DNA of 64,000 nucleotides. Origin: Callorhinus ursinus (taxonomy: Eukaryota > Chordata > Mammalia > Carnivora > Otariidae). The notes under the pieces were generated by a model. The model was not told where the DNA came from, did not search any database, and saw nothing but the letters and a program-made list of their open reading frames with translations. A program made the position numbers and the translations under genes. Position 1 is the stretch's first letter; the number at the start of each line of letters is the position of its first letter. The stretch is from positions 9,585,228 to 9,649,227 of the forward strand of contig NW_020312867.1 in NCBI RefSeq assembly GCF_003265705.1. The letters run 5' to 3'. This document shows, piece by piece, positions 44,094-54,849 of the stretch.

Positions 44094-44285
44094 AAATAAA
44101 TAGGCAAACAGAGAACAAAATATTCCGTTAAAAAAAATCACTACTGTAGGGTTTCTTGAATTTGAGAGATATAAATCCCTTTCAAAAGGAAAACAAGCCT
44201 TTTTTTTTTAAGATTTTATTTATTTATTAGAGAGAGGGAGACCACAGAGGGAGAAGCAGACTACCCACTGAGCAGAGAGCCCAGT
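44094..44285 (-). repeat. Inverted duplication arm A (about 192 bp)
   Basis: Its reverse complement matches 45271-45470 through about 105 bases of unique DNA and into a SINE tail and body (44199-44285). Since the unique/SINE junction is shared, this is one duplication and not two SINE insertions. The SINE part stops mid-element. Confidence 0.88.
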
Positions 44286-44299
44286 GGGGGAATCCAAGA

Positions 44300-44955
44300 G
44301 ATTCACTGGGCTTACATGCTATAAACCATCATCAGTAGTGAAAAACAACCTTTCCTTGGCACTAAGGTTTGTGGTATTTTCCTCTTAAAAGGGGCATTGC
44401 GTGATATGGTGGAGGATGTTTCCAGTAATACCTCTGCAGTCATACTGTAGTGCAGTATCTCAAATGGGGGTCCTTGGATATATTTTGGAGAGAAAGTTTT
44501 TTAAGTTTCAGTAATCTGAAATATAAGTGTATAATGATTACTTATCTTGTATCTGAGTATTGCCACACAATGTCAGTGCTTATGTTTGTTTGTATTTTTA
44601 AGATCATTGGTTATATACTTCTTAATTTGTAAGTAAGTAGTTTGTGGGACCAGTGGAAGGACAAGTTGTGCTGGGCACATAGGGCAACTTTATTGCAGTT
44701 GTTTGAGAAAGTGATGGAATTGATAGCATATGGCATGTTTAGGCATGCCAAGCTAAAAAAAACCTGTTATACCATATCCATGTTGTGAATGGTGATTTAA
44801 TTTCAGAGTTAAATCTGTTGTTATCTATTAATGATTAATTTGAATTTCATTAGTTTATTTTTTATATTAAATTTGTAAATTTGTTTCAGTTATGTATCTT
44901 AGCTTTATGTTTATATTCATTAATTTAAAAATTTAACTTGCATCGGAGGTGTATT
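44300..44955. other. Spacer of the inverted duplication
   Basis: Intronic DNA with no recognised element. At its left edge gcccagtg and cactgggc form a small hairpin (44277-44312). Confidence 0.5.
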
Positions 44956-44973
44956 AAGAATTTTGTTTTCCAG

Positions 44974-45164
44974 GGCGCCTGGGTGGCTCAGTTGTTAAGC
45001 GTCTGCCTTCAGCTCAGGTCATGATCCTGGGATCCTGGGATCGAGCCCTATGTTGGGCTCTCTGCCCGGTGGGAAGCCTGCTTCTCCCTCTCCCACTCCC
45101 CCTGCTTGTGTTTCCTCTCTTGCTGTGTCTCTCTCTGTCAGATAAATAAAATCTTAAAAAAAAA
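44974..45164 (+). mobile_element. CAN-SINE, full length
   Basis: Direct repeat agaattttgttttccag at 44957 and 45166, 17 bases without mismatch. Confidence 0.95.
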
Positions 45165-45181
45165 AAGAATTTTGTTTTCCA

Positions 45182-45362
45182 GGGTGCCTGGGGGGCTCAG
45201 TTGGTTAAGTATCTGCCTTCCGTATCTGCCTTCCACTCATGTCATGATCTGAGGGTCCTGGGATCGAGCCCCACACTGGGCTCTCTGCTCAGTGGGGAGT
45301 CTGCTTCTCCCTCTGTGCTCTCCCTCTCTCAAATAAATAGATAAAATCTTAAAAAAAAAAAA
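45182..45362 (+). mobile_element. CAN-SINE with small tandem duplication
   Basis: Starts right after the right-hand direct repeat of the SINE at 44974, so both used the same spot; 'ttgttttcc' occurs a third time at 45367. The word gtatctgccttcc is doubled inside it (about 45208-45233). Confidence 0.92.
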
Positions 45363-45470
45363 GACTTGTTTTCCTTTTGAAAGGGATTTATATCTCTTAA
45401 ATTCAAGAAACTCTACAGTAGTGATTTTTTTTAATGGAATATTTTGTTCTGTTTGCCTTTTTATTTATTT
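45271..45470 (+). repeat. Inverted duplication arm B (about 200 bp)
   Basis: Covers the right half of the SINE at 45182 plus 105 bases of unique DNA. Because the SINE is whole here and cut in arm A, arm B is the likely source. Confidence 0.88.
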
Positions 45471-45643
45471 AAGATTTTATTTATTTATTTATTTGATGAG
45501 AGAGCACAAGCAGGGGGGGCGTGTCAGGGAGAGGGAGAAGCAGGCTCCCCGCTGAGCAAGGAGCCTGATACTGGACTCAGTCCCAGGACCCTGGGATCAT
45601 GACCTGAGCTGAAGGCAGACCCTCAACCGACTGAGCCACCCAG
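45471..45643 (-). mobile_element. CAN-SINE, possibly with 3' flank carried along
   Basis: Full minus-strand SINE. The word cagtagtgatttt occurs at 45416 and 45642, so the duplicated target may enclose the SINE plus about 40 bases beyond its tail ending in a second T-run. Confidence 0.85.
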
Positions 45644-45853
45644 TAGTGATTTTGTTATAGGTCTTGCTCTGCCTTTGTTCATTCTAACCAGAGTCCACAA
45701 ATGCCCAAATTAAAGGCAGTTTTCTGTGCATCATTTCTCATTATTGACTTTTACTGATTTAGAAAAAGAAACTTTGAAATCATGAGTACAATTGCTTATT
45801 AATGGCAAATTCAACCTACTTTGAAAATGAAAGACTCTAAAGACAACACTGCT

Positions 45854-46049
45854 GGGGCGCCTGGGTGGTTCAGTCGATTAAGCATCTGACTTCAGCTCAA
45901 GTCATGATCTCAGAGTCCTGGGATCAAGCCCCACATCGGGCTCTCTGCTCAGCAGGGAGTCTGCTTCTTCCTCTCCCTCTGTGCCCTCTCTCTTGCTCTC
46001 TCTCTCACTCTCTCTCAAGCAAATAAGTTAAAAAAAAAATCTTAAAAAC
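45854..46049 (+). mobile_element. CAN-SINE, full length
   Basis: Direct repeat taaagaca(a/g)cactgc at 45838 and 46063. Confidence 0.93.
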
Positions 46050-46069
46050 TTCAATAAAAAAAGTAAAGA

Positions 46070-46468
46070 CAGCACTGCCTTGAATAGGTGGTGACTCTGT
46101 CTTGACATGGAGCAACTGTGGGCCTGACTGAGGTAGTTACCAGAAAGAGGTCAACTGTACCCACCTACAAATGAAAAGATAGACCAGACCCCAAACTTCT
46201 CTACAGTTGAAGAGAGGATGATTTGAATGAGTTTAGTCTGCAAAAATGTTAAAGATGAAGTACCCAGTTATTGTTAGTAAGTATAGTTATGGTATTACAT
46301 CTTAACTGTGAAATGCTTAATTTCAAACAGCACGGTTTTCTCGTGAGTCTAACAAGACAACTCTTTTGGAAAAGGTAACTCTAGAAAACAGAATTCTGCT
46401 ATTTAAAGAAATTGGTGCATATTAACTTCCTGCCCCAAATTATGATTTTGATTTTAAAGTTGTTGATC
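46070..46468. other. Intronic, nothing recognised
   Basis: No element or gene signal. Confidence 0.35.
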
Positions 46469-46486
46469 TTAAACCATTTTTTCTTT

Positions 46487-46698
46487 TTTTCTTTTTTTTT
46501 TTTTTTAAGATTTTATTGATTTATTTGAGACAGAGAGGATGAGAGAGAGAGAGAGAGTCCATGAGAGGGGGGAGGGTCAGAGGGAGAAGCAGACTCCCTG
46601 CTGAGCAGGGAGTCCGATGCGGGGCTCGATCCCGAGACTCCAGGATCATGACCTGAGCCGAAGGCAGTTGCTTAACCAACTGAGCCACCCAGGCGCCC
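46487..46698 (-). mobile_element. CAN-SINE, full length
   Basis: Direct repeat ttaaaccattttttct at 46469 and 46699. Confidence 0.94.
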
Positions 46699-46837
46699 TT
46701 AAACCATTTTTTCTAATAGTAGCTTAGAAGACCTGTTTTTCTGTTGAGGTCATTGTTCTTGACATCAAAACAATATTAGCACAGAGAAGATTTCTTTTTT
46801 TGTCTTTTACATTTCAAATAATTGTGATAGAGTTTTA

Positions 46838-46992
46838 TTTTTTTTTTTTTATTGTTATGTTAATCACCATATATTACATCATTAGTTTTTGATGCAGTGT
46901 TCCATGATTCATTGTTCATAACACCCAGTGCTCCATGCAGAACGTGCCCTCCTCAATACCCATCACCAGGCTAACCCGTCCCCCCACCCCCC
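46838..46992 (-). mobile_element. 5'-truncated carnivore L1 insertion
   Basis: A T-run is followed by the antisense of the carnivore L1 3' end ('gttaatcaccatatattaca', 'acacccagtgctccatgcag'). A perfect 15-base direct repeat tgtgatagagtttta flanks it at 46823 and 46993, showing a recent insertion. Confidence 0.92.
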
Positions 46993-47007
46993 TGTGATAG
47001 AGTTTTA

Positions 47008-47250
47008 AAAGACGGGTGCAAGGTTTTATATTCCATGCAGTGTTACCTAATCTGGTAGTCTGTTGAATCCAACCCTGTGATTCTTAGGGTGGTTTGGCTG
47101 TAGATACCATATATCAGATTAAGGAAGTTCCATTCCTTTTCTGCAAAGAGTTTTTTATGAATGGTTGTTGGATTATATCCCATGCTTTTTCTGCATTTAT
47201 TGATATTCATATGATTTTTAATTGTCAATTTGAGTTACCTTAATCAGTTT
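47008..47250 (-). repeat. Old L1 ORF2 remnant
   Basis: 'ggaagttccattccttttct', 'tgaatggttgttggattata' and 'catgctttttctgcatttat' are the antisense of L1 ORF2. The 61-codon minus frame here is this remnant. Confidence 0.7.
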
Positions 47251-47299
47251 TTTAGGAGTAAACACTTTTTTTAATGTTCATTGTTTTATCTAATTTTTG

Positions 47300-47469
47300 C
47301 TTTTTTTAAAGATTTTATTTGTTTATTTGACAGAGTGAGAGAGCACAAGCAGGGGGAGCAGTAGAAGGAGAGGGGGAAGCAGCCTGATGTAGGGCACGAT
47401 CCTAGGACCCTGGGATCACGACCTGAGCCAAAGACAGATGCTTAACCATCTGAGGCACCCAGGCACCCC
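47300..47469 (-). mobile_element. CAN-SINE
   Basis: Direct repeat tttatcta(a/g)ttttt at 47286 and 47472. Confidence 0.9.
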
Positions 47470-47520
47470 TGTTTATCTAGTTTTTATTGTAAAATATACA
47501 TAACAAAATTTACCATTTTA

Positions 47521-47620
47521 ACTTTTTTTTAAAGAAATTTATTTACTCAACGGGGCCTTGAATTCATGACCCAGAAATCAAGAGTCGGATGCTCTACTGA
47601 CTGAGCCAGCCAGGCGCCCC
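47521..47620 (-). mobile_element. Short CAN-SINE in L1
   Basis: Target word cattttaact precedes it (47513) and follows it (47620). Its tail is shortened. Confidence 0.88.
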
Positions 47621-47637
47621 CATTTTAACTATTTATT

Positions 47638-47782
47638 TTATTATTATTTTTTTAGATTTTTAATTTGACAGAGCGAGCACAAGCAGGGGGAGTTGCAGGG
47701 AGAGGGAGAAGCAGGCTTCCCCTGGGGTTGTGACCTGAGCCACAGACAGACACTTAACTGACTGAACTACCCAGGCGCCCCC
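47638..47782 (-). mobile_element. CAN-SINE with internal deletion, in L1
   Basis: A third copy of cattttaact follows it at 47783, so it used the direct repeat made by the short SINE. The segment with 'gagcccgatgcggggctcg' is missing. Confidence 0.88.
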
Positions 47783-47939
47783 CATTTTAACTATTTTTAA
47801 GTGCATATTCACATTGATTGTTGTGCTACTGTCACCACTATCCATCTCCAGAACTTTTTCATCCTCCACAACTGAAACTCTGTACTGTTTAAATAATAAC
47901 TTCCCATTCTCCCTCCCCTTTTCCCTGGTAACTACCTTT

Positions 47940-48300
47940 TACTAATTAATTCTTAACATTAAACACAGTTGGGTCCCAGTATGTACTGTATTATCTTTTT
48001 TATCTTATATGTTGATTGCATCAGATTACTAATATCTTGGTATGGATTTGGTAGGATTTTTTTTTAATACAGTTGAGACTTTTCTAACTTCTTTGTGGTT
48101 TCCTTCTTTGATCTGTGGGTTATTTATAAGTATGCCTTTTAGCTTTCAAACATGAGGTTTTTCTACTTATCTTTTTGTAATGGTTTTATAGTTTAATTGT
48201 ACTGCGGTTAAAGATAGGACTTAGATGATTTCAGTCCTTTGGAAATTGTTAATATTTATTTGCTGTTTGGCCTAGTATATCCTTCCTCCAGATTCCACAT
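47940..48300 (-). repeat. Old L1 ORF2-like remnant
   Basis: 'tctttgtggtttccttcttt', 'ttttatagtttaattgtact' and 'gctgtttggcctagtatatc' suggest a very diverged antisense L1 ORF2 segment. Confidence 0.5.
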
Positions 48301-48307
48301 TGGTGTT

Positions 48308-48503
48308 TTTTTTTTTTTTAAGATTTTATTTATTTATTTGACAGAGATACAGTGAGAGAGGGAACACAAGCAGGGGGAGTGGGAGAGGGAGAAGCAGGCT
48401 CCCCGCTGAGCAGAGAGGCCGATGTGGGGCTGGATCCAGGACCCTGGGATCATGACCTGAGCCGAAGGCAGCCACTTAACTGACTGAGCCATGCAGGCGC
48501 CCC
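48308..48503 (-). mobile_element. CAN-SINE, full length
   Basis: Direct repeat ccagattccacac/t at 48289 and 48503. Confidence 0.93.
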
Positions 48504-48584
48504 CAGATTCCACACTGTTAATGTTAAGTTTGGCCACAGTTGCCTTATCTTTGCCACTTTATCCTTCTGTACAGTTTTTCTTTT

Positions 48585-48781
48585 TTCTTTTTAAAGATTT
48601 GAGTGTGTGTGCAAGTGAGCGAAGGTGGGGGAAGGGCAGAGGGGGAGAGAGAAAAATCCTTGAGCAGACTCCCCACTGAGTGAGGAGACCATCACAGGGC
48701 TTGATTGCAGAACCCTGAGGTCATGATTTGAGCCGAAATCAAGAGTCGGCCACCCAACCAACTGAGCCACCCAGATGCCTC
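48585..48781 (-). mobile_element. CAN-SINE, older form
   Basis: 'gagagaaaaatccttgagca' centre; direct repeat tacagtttttc at 48571 and 48787. Confidence 0.9.
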
Positions 48782-49668
48782 TGTTTATACAGTTTTTCTG
48801 AATCATTTGAGAAATAAGTTGCAGACATAATGCTCTGTTACCTCTAAATCAGTGTGTATTTCCTAAAAACAAGGATACTCTCCTGTATAACCACACAGCA
48901 CACCCATTAAAATCAGGAAATAAATATTGATATAATACTGCTGTCTAATTCACAGACACAACACCACTCACATTTCGCTGATCTCCCAATTATGTTCTTT
49001 ATAGCAAAAACATAAATAAATAAATAAAAATAAAAAACTCCTCCCTCCAAAAACAAAAGCAGAAAAACCTCTTCCCTTTCTCCTTGTAACTCAGATTCAG
49101 AGACCATTCACAGCCATGCCTTTACTTGTCATGCCTCTTTAGTCTCCTTCAATTTTGAATAGTTCCTCAGTCTTGTTTTAGTTATCTTGGCAGTTTTGAA
49201 GAATAGGCCAGTTACTTTGTAAAATATTCCTCGGTTTAGGTTAGTCTGATGTTTCCTCATCAGTAGATTTAGGTTATGCATTTTTGGCGGGAACACCACA
49301 GCCCTGATGTTGTGTTCATTTCACTACATTGTATCAGGAGGCACGTGCCACCTTGTCCCATTACTGGTTATGTGAAATTTTATCACTTGGTTAAGATGAC
49401 AGGTTTGTATACTGTAAGTTCAAAAGTATTTACCCTTACTAATAAGAAAATAATACACATTTTGTGGCATGATACTTTGAGGCTATATAAATAGCCCATT
49501 TCTCATCAAATTTTCACCTCCTAGTTTTTGCATCCATTGATGATTTGTGCCTGAATCAGTTACTAAGTGGTTGCCAGATGGTGAATTTAAAAAATTTCAT
49601 CATTCCTTCCAGCATTCATAATTTGGCATTTCACTGTAAAGAAAAGCTTTCTCTCCCTGTTTTGTTTT

Positions 49669-49871
49669 TGTTTTTTAAGATTTTATTTATTTATTTGACA
49701 CAGAGAGAGAGATAGGGAGAGAGAGATCACAAGCAGGGGGAGTGGGAGGGAGAGGGAGAAGCAGGCTCCCCGCAGAGCAAGGAGCCTGATGCAGGGCTCG
49801 ATCCTGGGACTCTGGAATCATGACCTGAGCTGAAGGCAGCAGCTTAACCAACTGAGCCACCCAGGCGCCCC
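49669..49871 (-). mobile_element. CAN-SINE, full length
   Basis: Direct repeat ctccctgtttt at 49651 and 49871. Confidence 0.93.
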
Positions 49872-50050
49872 TCCCTGTTTTCTAAAAAAATCATTTAAAC
49901 ATATCAGCATGGACTCCTGGATTCCTGTTTTGCTAATCTTTCATTTGTTTTGATGCTCAAATTATCTCTGATTTGGTCAGTGGGAACTCTTTCAAGCTGG
50001 CTCCTATGCCTTTTCTTCATGTCCCCATCATTCTTTGATCACTTACTTTT

Positions 50051-50252
50051 CTTTTTTTTTTTAATTCTATTTATTTATTTATTTGAGAGAGAGACAGAGA
50101 TAGCAACAGAGAGCAGGAGCTGGGAGGAGAAGGAGAAGCAAGTCCCCTGCTTAAGCAGGGAGCCCACCATGCGGGGCTCTATCCCAGGACACTGGGATCA
50201 TGACCTGAGCCAAAGGCAGATGCTTAACCTACTGAGCCACCCAGGCATCCCA
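50051..50252 (-). mobile_element. CAN-SINE, full length
   Basis: Direct repeat atcacttacttttctt at 50038 and 50255. Confidence 0.94.
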
Positions 50253-50366
50253 AATCACTTACTTTTCTTACTTTTTGGCACAAGGTTTTCTATGCCCAGG
50301 CCTAGAATCAACCATTTCATGAAGGAACTCTGATTTCTTTTGTTAGAGGTTGTATTTATTTATTTG

Positions 50367-50556
50367 TTTTTTTAAGATTTTATTTATTTGGGAGAGAGAA
50401 CGTGTGAGAGAGAGCGAGCGAGCATGAGTGGTGGGAAGAGAGAGAAGCAGACTCCCTGCTGAACAGGAAACCCGTTATGGGGCTCGATCCCAGGACCCCG
50501 AGATCATGACCTGAACTGAAGGCAAATGCTTAACTGATTGAGCCACCCAGCTGCCC
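50367..50556 (-). mobile_element. CAN-SINE, full length
   Basis: Direct repeat gagg(t/a)tgtattta at 50347 and 50557. Confidence 0.92.
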
Positions 50557-50724
50557 CGAGGATGTATTTAGAAAACAAGATCTGGACACCAGATGTGGTC
50601 CTTGCTACTGGGGTGTCATTGCTCTTAGGCTGTATTAGAAGTCAGACGTAGGATATTGTTTTTAAGTGTACCCAGCATTTAATTTACAAGTATGACTGAG
50701 TGATGCCATGAAGAGGTCAGTGCC

Positions 50725-51240
50725 ATTGAAGGAAGTTTACTTATAGTTCCCCAGAAGCAGGAGGCACACCATTCTATGCAGGGTCCGTCACATGGGAAAT
50801 TGTTAGGGGTATGTTCCTTTTTAGGCAGGAAGTGAAACACAGAGTTGTGCTTGTGGTTGGAAGATTTGTAATATTCTTATACATATATGTACATATGCAT
50901 ATAAACATATACAAGCATCCATATCTGCCCAAGAATGTTGAAAGCCATGATTTCACTGTGTTACCTTCACTGATTCCATTTTAACACCAGAGCATTTTTT
51001 TCTAGTCTTTGCCTTTTTAATTTGTTCCTCCTTTCTCTGACATTGAGAATGTGGCTTTCTGTCCTTTTGTGCTCCATCTCCCTTAGGTAACAATCCCCTG
51101 ACTATGAGGGCCATCTCATTGGCCCCAACCCCACTGAGAGTACTAGCTGAGCACCCCCATCTGGTTCCATGAGCCATTTTTATATATAGACAGCTCTCAC
51201 TTTGCATCATTCTCATGCATGAATTTCTGTTAACATGGTT
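50725..51240. other. Intronic, nothing recognised
   Basis: An AT-rich alternating stretch (acatatatgtacatatgcat) at 50881; otherwise unclassified. Confidence 0.35.
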
Positions 51241-51248
51241 TTTAATTT

Positions 51249-51351
51249 TTTATTTTATTTTTAAGTAATCTCTATACCCAGCGTGGGGCTCAAACCCACA
51301 GCACTGAGAGCAAAAGTTGCATGCTCCATGGCTGAGCCAACCAGATGCCCC
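51249..51351 (-). mobile_element. Short CAN-SINE
   Basis: Direct repeat acatggttt at 51233 and 51353. Confidence 0.9.
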
Positions 51352-51359
51352 TGACATGG

Positions 51360-52085
51360 TTTAATTAAATGAGACTAGTCCCCAAATAACAGTTAATGAA
51401 ATACAAAATACAACCTGTGATCAGGAATAGCTCCTCCAAAAATTTTAAAATTTACTCCAACCCTATAATAGCTGATTAATCTCTCTCTAGACATCATTCA
51501 GTTGAAGGTATTCCCTCCCTTTTTTAAGGAAAATTACAATCTCTGCACTGCTGTCAGCTGAACTTTACACAGCTCTGCATTTCCCTCTGTCAGTTCCTCT
51601 TGGAATGGTGGGTGGGTAGCAGAAGAGAGGATATGTACAATAATGTATTTTTAGTTCTTTTGAACATAGGGGTTGCTTCAGCCATTGCTATTGATGACAG
51701 GAAGTATATTTATAGCTTCAAGGAAGGAGGGCCCTGGTTTAAGAAAACCTGGCAAGCTGTGCTTAATATATTTCATTAAAGTTCATTTGCACTTCATAGG
51801 AAGTTCTTGCTGTAGAAGTGTAGTTGCAATGAATGGATTTATGTTATGAAGTATAGGTATTTTCATAAGTATATTCAGTCTGTTCTTGGATTTGGAAAAA
51901 TCTTCCATTTTGAAATTTCACAATTTGCAATGCCTAAAACAAAGGATACTACAGGATGTGTGTACGGAGAATTCAGATGGTGGCATGCAGTTGTATAGTA
52001 AGGATATTGAGGGGGTACTGAATATTGTCACAAGTAGATATTATTCATGAAACTCTCATTGGTCAGCTTCTGTTGTGATTTTCTT
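51360..52085. other. Intronic, nothing recognised
   Basis: No element or gene signal. Confidence 0.35.
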
Positions 52086-52101
52086 TCAAAGATTGAAATC
52101 A

Positions 52102-52291
52102 GGGTGCCTGGGTGGCTCAGTCGTTAAGCGTCTGCCTTCGGCTCAGGTCATGATCCCAGGGTACTGGGATCGAGTCCCACATTGGGCTCCCTGCTCTGCG
52201 GGAAGCCTGCTTCTCCCTCTCCCATTCCCCCTGCTTGTGTTCCTGCTCTCGCTGTGTCTCTCTCTGTCAAATAAATAAATAAAATCTTAAA
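52102..52291 (+). mobile_element. CAN-SINE, full length, young type
   Basis: Direct repeat aaagattgaaatcag at 52088 and 52293. Confidence 0.95.
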
Positions 52292-52309
52292 AAAAGATTG
52301 AAATCAGAT

Positions 52310-53025
52310 ATTGTATATGGATCATAAGATAGTCTGTAAAATCATTTTGGGGTTTTCCACTGGGCATCACATAACTTTCTTATAAGTTTGATTGGGACAG
52401 GACTTTTGCCCATGACTATCATGTGCAATGGGCACATTAAACACAAGTTAAATTATTCTGAAGCATTTTCTCTCATTTTCCTACTCCCTTTCTTAATTGA
52501 GGGAAGCAAAGAGTTGGTTTCCAAGGATACGTCTTCTCTCTTATGCTGGTTTCAGATTGATGCAGTCATGGAAACCAGGCAGGAAACTTATTCTTGGCAG
52601 CTGCTTGCACTGGTCTGATCTTTTCTTTTAAAAGCATTAGATTCTTTAATAATACATTTTGAGAAGGTTGGTGCCAAATGATTCCAGGTCATCTCAAAGG
52701 GAGTGGGAATTTTGTTGAATAGCTTTAAGTGACTCAGTTAAATATTAACAAGTTGCTAAACAAAACTGCAGTGATCTCCCTAAAGATTTCTATGTCTAAT
52801 TTAACCAGAAGGATTATAAATTACAGAATTATTAATGTTTAGTCATTTTTTAGAATACTTTAAAACACTCCTAATTTGAGGATTTTTTGTTTTGAACGTT
52901 ACAAATTCAAAATATTAGGGGTTGTAGAGCTGAACTTTATTTAACATAATGAAGGTTTTCATCTAGCCCATTAAAGTCTATCTGCTGATGAAATGAAAAT
53001 ATGAAATAATGACTCTTTAAAAGTA
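52310..53025. other. Intronic, nothing recognised
   Basis: The 76-codon frame at 52388-52618 has no splice or homology support. Confidence 0.35.
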
Positions 53026-53032
53026 ATTTTAA

Positions 53033-53262
53033 AGGGCACCTGGATGGCTTAGTCGGTTAAGCATCCAACTCTTGATTTTGGCTCAGGTCATGATCTCAGG
53101 GTTTTGAGATCAAGCCCCGTGTCAGGCTCCACGCTGAGCAAGGAGTCTGCTTGAGATTCTCTCTCTCTCCTTCTCCCTCTGCCCCACCATCCCCCCCGCG
53201 CCACTGTCATGCACACGTGCATGTGTAGTCTCTCTTAAAAAAAAATTTAAAAAATAAAATAT
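53033..53262 (+). mobile_element. CAN-SINE, older form
   Basis: agggcacctggatggcttag head, 'cacgctgagcaaggagtctg', tail with long A-run. Confidence 0.9.
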
Positions 53263-53269
53263 TTTGTGG

Positions 53270-53480
53270 ATTCTGAAGCTGACTGCCTTGGTTCAAATCC
53301 AGCTCTACTATTTTTTAGATACGTAACATGGGACAAGCTACTTAACCTCTCTGTGCTTTAGTTTCCTTATCTGCAAAGTGGGGGATAATAACGTCATGGG
53401 GTTGTCATGAGGAGTAAATGAGCTAAACTATGTCACGTGCTTAATTCATAGGGAGCATTCAGCAAATGCTGACTGTTCGT
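53270..53480 (+). repeat. MIR
   Basis: 'ggttcaaatccagctctact', 'cttaacctctctgtgcttta' and 'gagtaaatgagctaaactat' in order: a well-kept plus-strand MIR. Confidence 0.85.
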
Positions 53481-53484
53481 TTAC

Positions 53485-53965
53485 ACATAAGGAATAAGGC
53501 TGAATAATAAATCCAGAAAAGGTTCGCACTGAATTCATTTATGAAGGACTTTAAAGAAGGAAGGTATTTTTGACACATGTATTATTTTTTAGGTTAACAA
53601 GAATGGTGGAGGACTTATGAATCTCTTCCCTATTGGAAATGAATAAATCACCTGTTTTTAGATCGCTTGTAAAGATTTAGTATTGGGTTTACATAATTTA
53701 GCAAGATATTTACTGATTCGAGAAACATTGATTGTTGGATTGCTACATGCTAAGTAGGTGCTGGGATTTCAAAGGTGAATGAGACACATCCTCTTCCCTG
53801 GGGGGCTTCCTGTTTTGGAGGGGTGTAGGTGGAGAAGGGTGAATAAGTGAAGATGACCTATTATAAAACTTAATTCTTTATACATTGTGTTAAGTGCTAC
53901 ACTAGCAGAATTTTAAATAAAAAAAAATGATATGGAAATAGGAGACAGCACAAATTAACTTAAAC
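53485..53965. other. Intronic, nothing recognised
   Basis: 'gtaggtgctgggatttcaaa' with 'ggtgaatgagacacatcctc' near 53755 belongs to an old common repeat of uncertain family. Confidence 0.4.
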
Positions 53966-53970
53966 GTACA

Positions 53971-54187
53971 AGGGGCACCTGAGTGGCTCAGTTGGTGGAG
54001 CTTCAGACTCTTGGTTTGGACTCTGGGTTTTGTCTCAGGTCATGGTCTGAGGGATGTGGGATCAAGCCCCATGTTGGGCTCCCTGCTCATGGGGGAGTCT
54101 GCTTGTCGCCTTCTCTCTCTGCCCCTCTCCCTGCTTATGCTTCCTCTCACTCTAAAATAAGTGGGTAAATCTTATTAAAAAAAAAAA
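53971..54187 (+). mobile_element. CAN-SINE with internal duplication
   Basis: 'gactcttggtttggactctgg' contains a doubled ggactct-type word about 18 bases apart, a small tandem duplication within the element. Confidence 0.88.
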
Positions 54188-54539
54188 GAAATATGCAAGA
54201 GTAATATAAAGAAAACTGTAGAGCCTTAAATTCGATATTTATGCTGTGTTTCTGAATGTGAAAGACTTAAATATTATACAGATACTGTATAGAGGTTTAG
54301 TAGGGGTGTTCCCCAAATTATTCTACGGATTTAATGCATGTTTTGTAAGCCCAGTGGGGTACACCTTTTTGAAAGCTTGAGAGATTGCACAGCACAGTTC
54401 ATTTGGAAGAGTAAATTCAATATTTGAGAAAATTTTGAAAAATTTTGAAAAAGAACAATAATTGGAGAGCCATAGAAGTGGGGAAGGTATGTGACAGTTG
54501 ACTCTGAAAAAATATATCACAGAGTTAAAGGTATTAAAG

Positions 54540-54635
54540 GAAGTGCCTGGCTGGCTCAGTTGGTAGAGCATGTGACTCTTGATCTTGGGGTTCTAAGTTT
54601 GAGACCCACGTTGGGTGTAGAGATTACTTAAAATC
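54540..54635 (+). mobile_element. Short CAN-SINE
   Basis: 'gtgcctggctggctcagttg' head and 'gtagagattacttaaaatct' tail. Confidence 0.87.
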
Positions 54636-54821
54636 TTTTTTTTTTTTTTTTAAGATTTTATTTGTCAGAGAGAGAACGCATGCACGAGCAGGAAGAGGCG
54701 CAGAGGGAGAAGCAGGCTCCATGCTGAGCAAAGACCCTGATGTGGGACTTGATCCCAGGACACTGGGATCATGACCTGAGCCAGAGGCAGATGCTTAACC
54801 GACTGAGCCACCCAGGTGTCC
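54636..54821 (-). mobile_element. CAN-SINE, full length
   Basis: Its T-run touches the tail of the plus-strand short SINE: tail-to-tail pair. First of three same-oriented SINEs. Confidence 0.9.
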
Positions 54822-54849
54822 CAATTTTTTTTTTTAATTTAAAAAAAAT

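Larger units (their letters stand above)
47471..47935 (+). repeat. Old L1 3' region split by two SINEs
   Basis: 'gtaaaatatacataacaaaa', then 'tactgtcaccactatccatc', 'tttcatcctccacaactgaa'. Same type as 10535-11145. Confidence 0.75.
48790..50720. repeat. L1M-like 3' module, copy 2, split by SINEs
   Basis: 'aataagttgcagacataatg', 'ctagtttttgcatccattga', 'tttggtcagtgggaactctt', 'ctactggggtgtcattgctc'. The same words in the same order make up 61440-62720. Confidence 0.65.
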
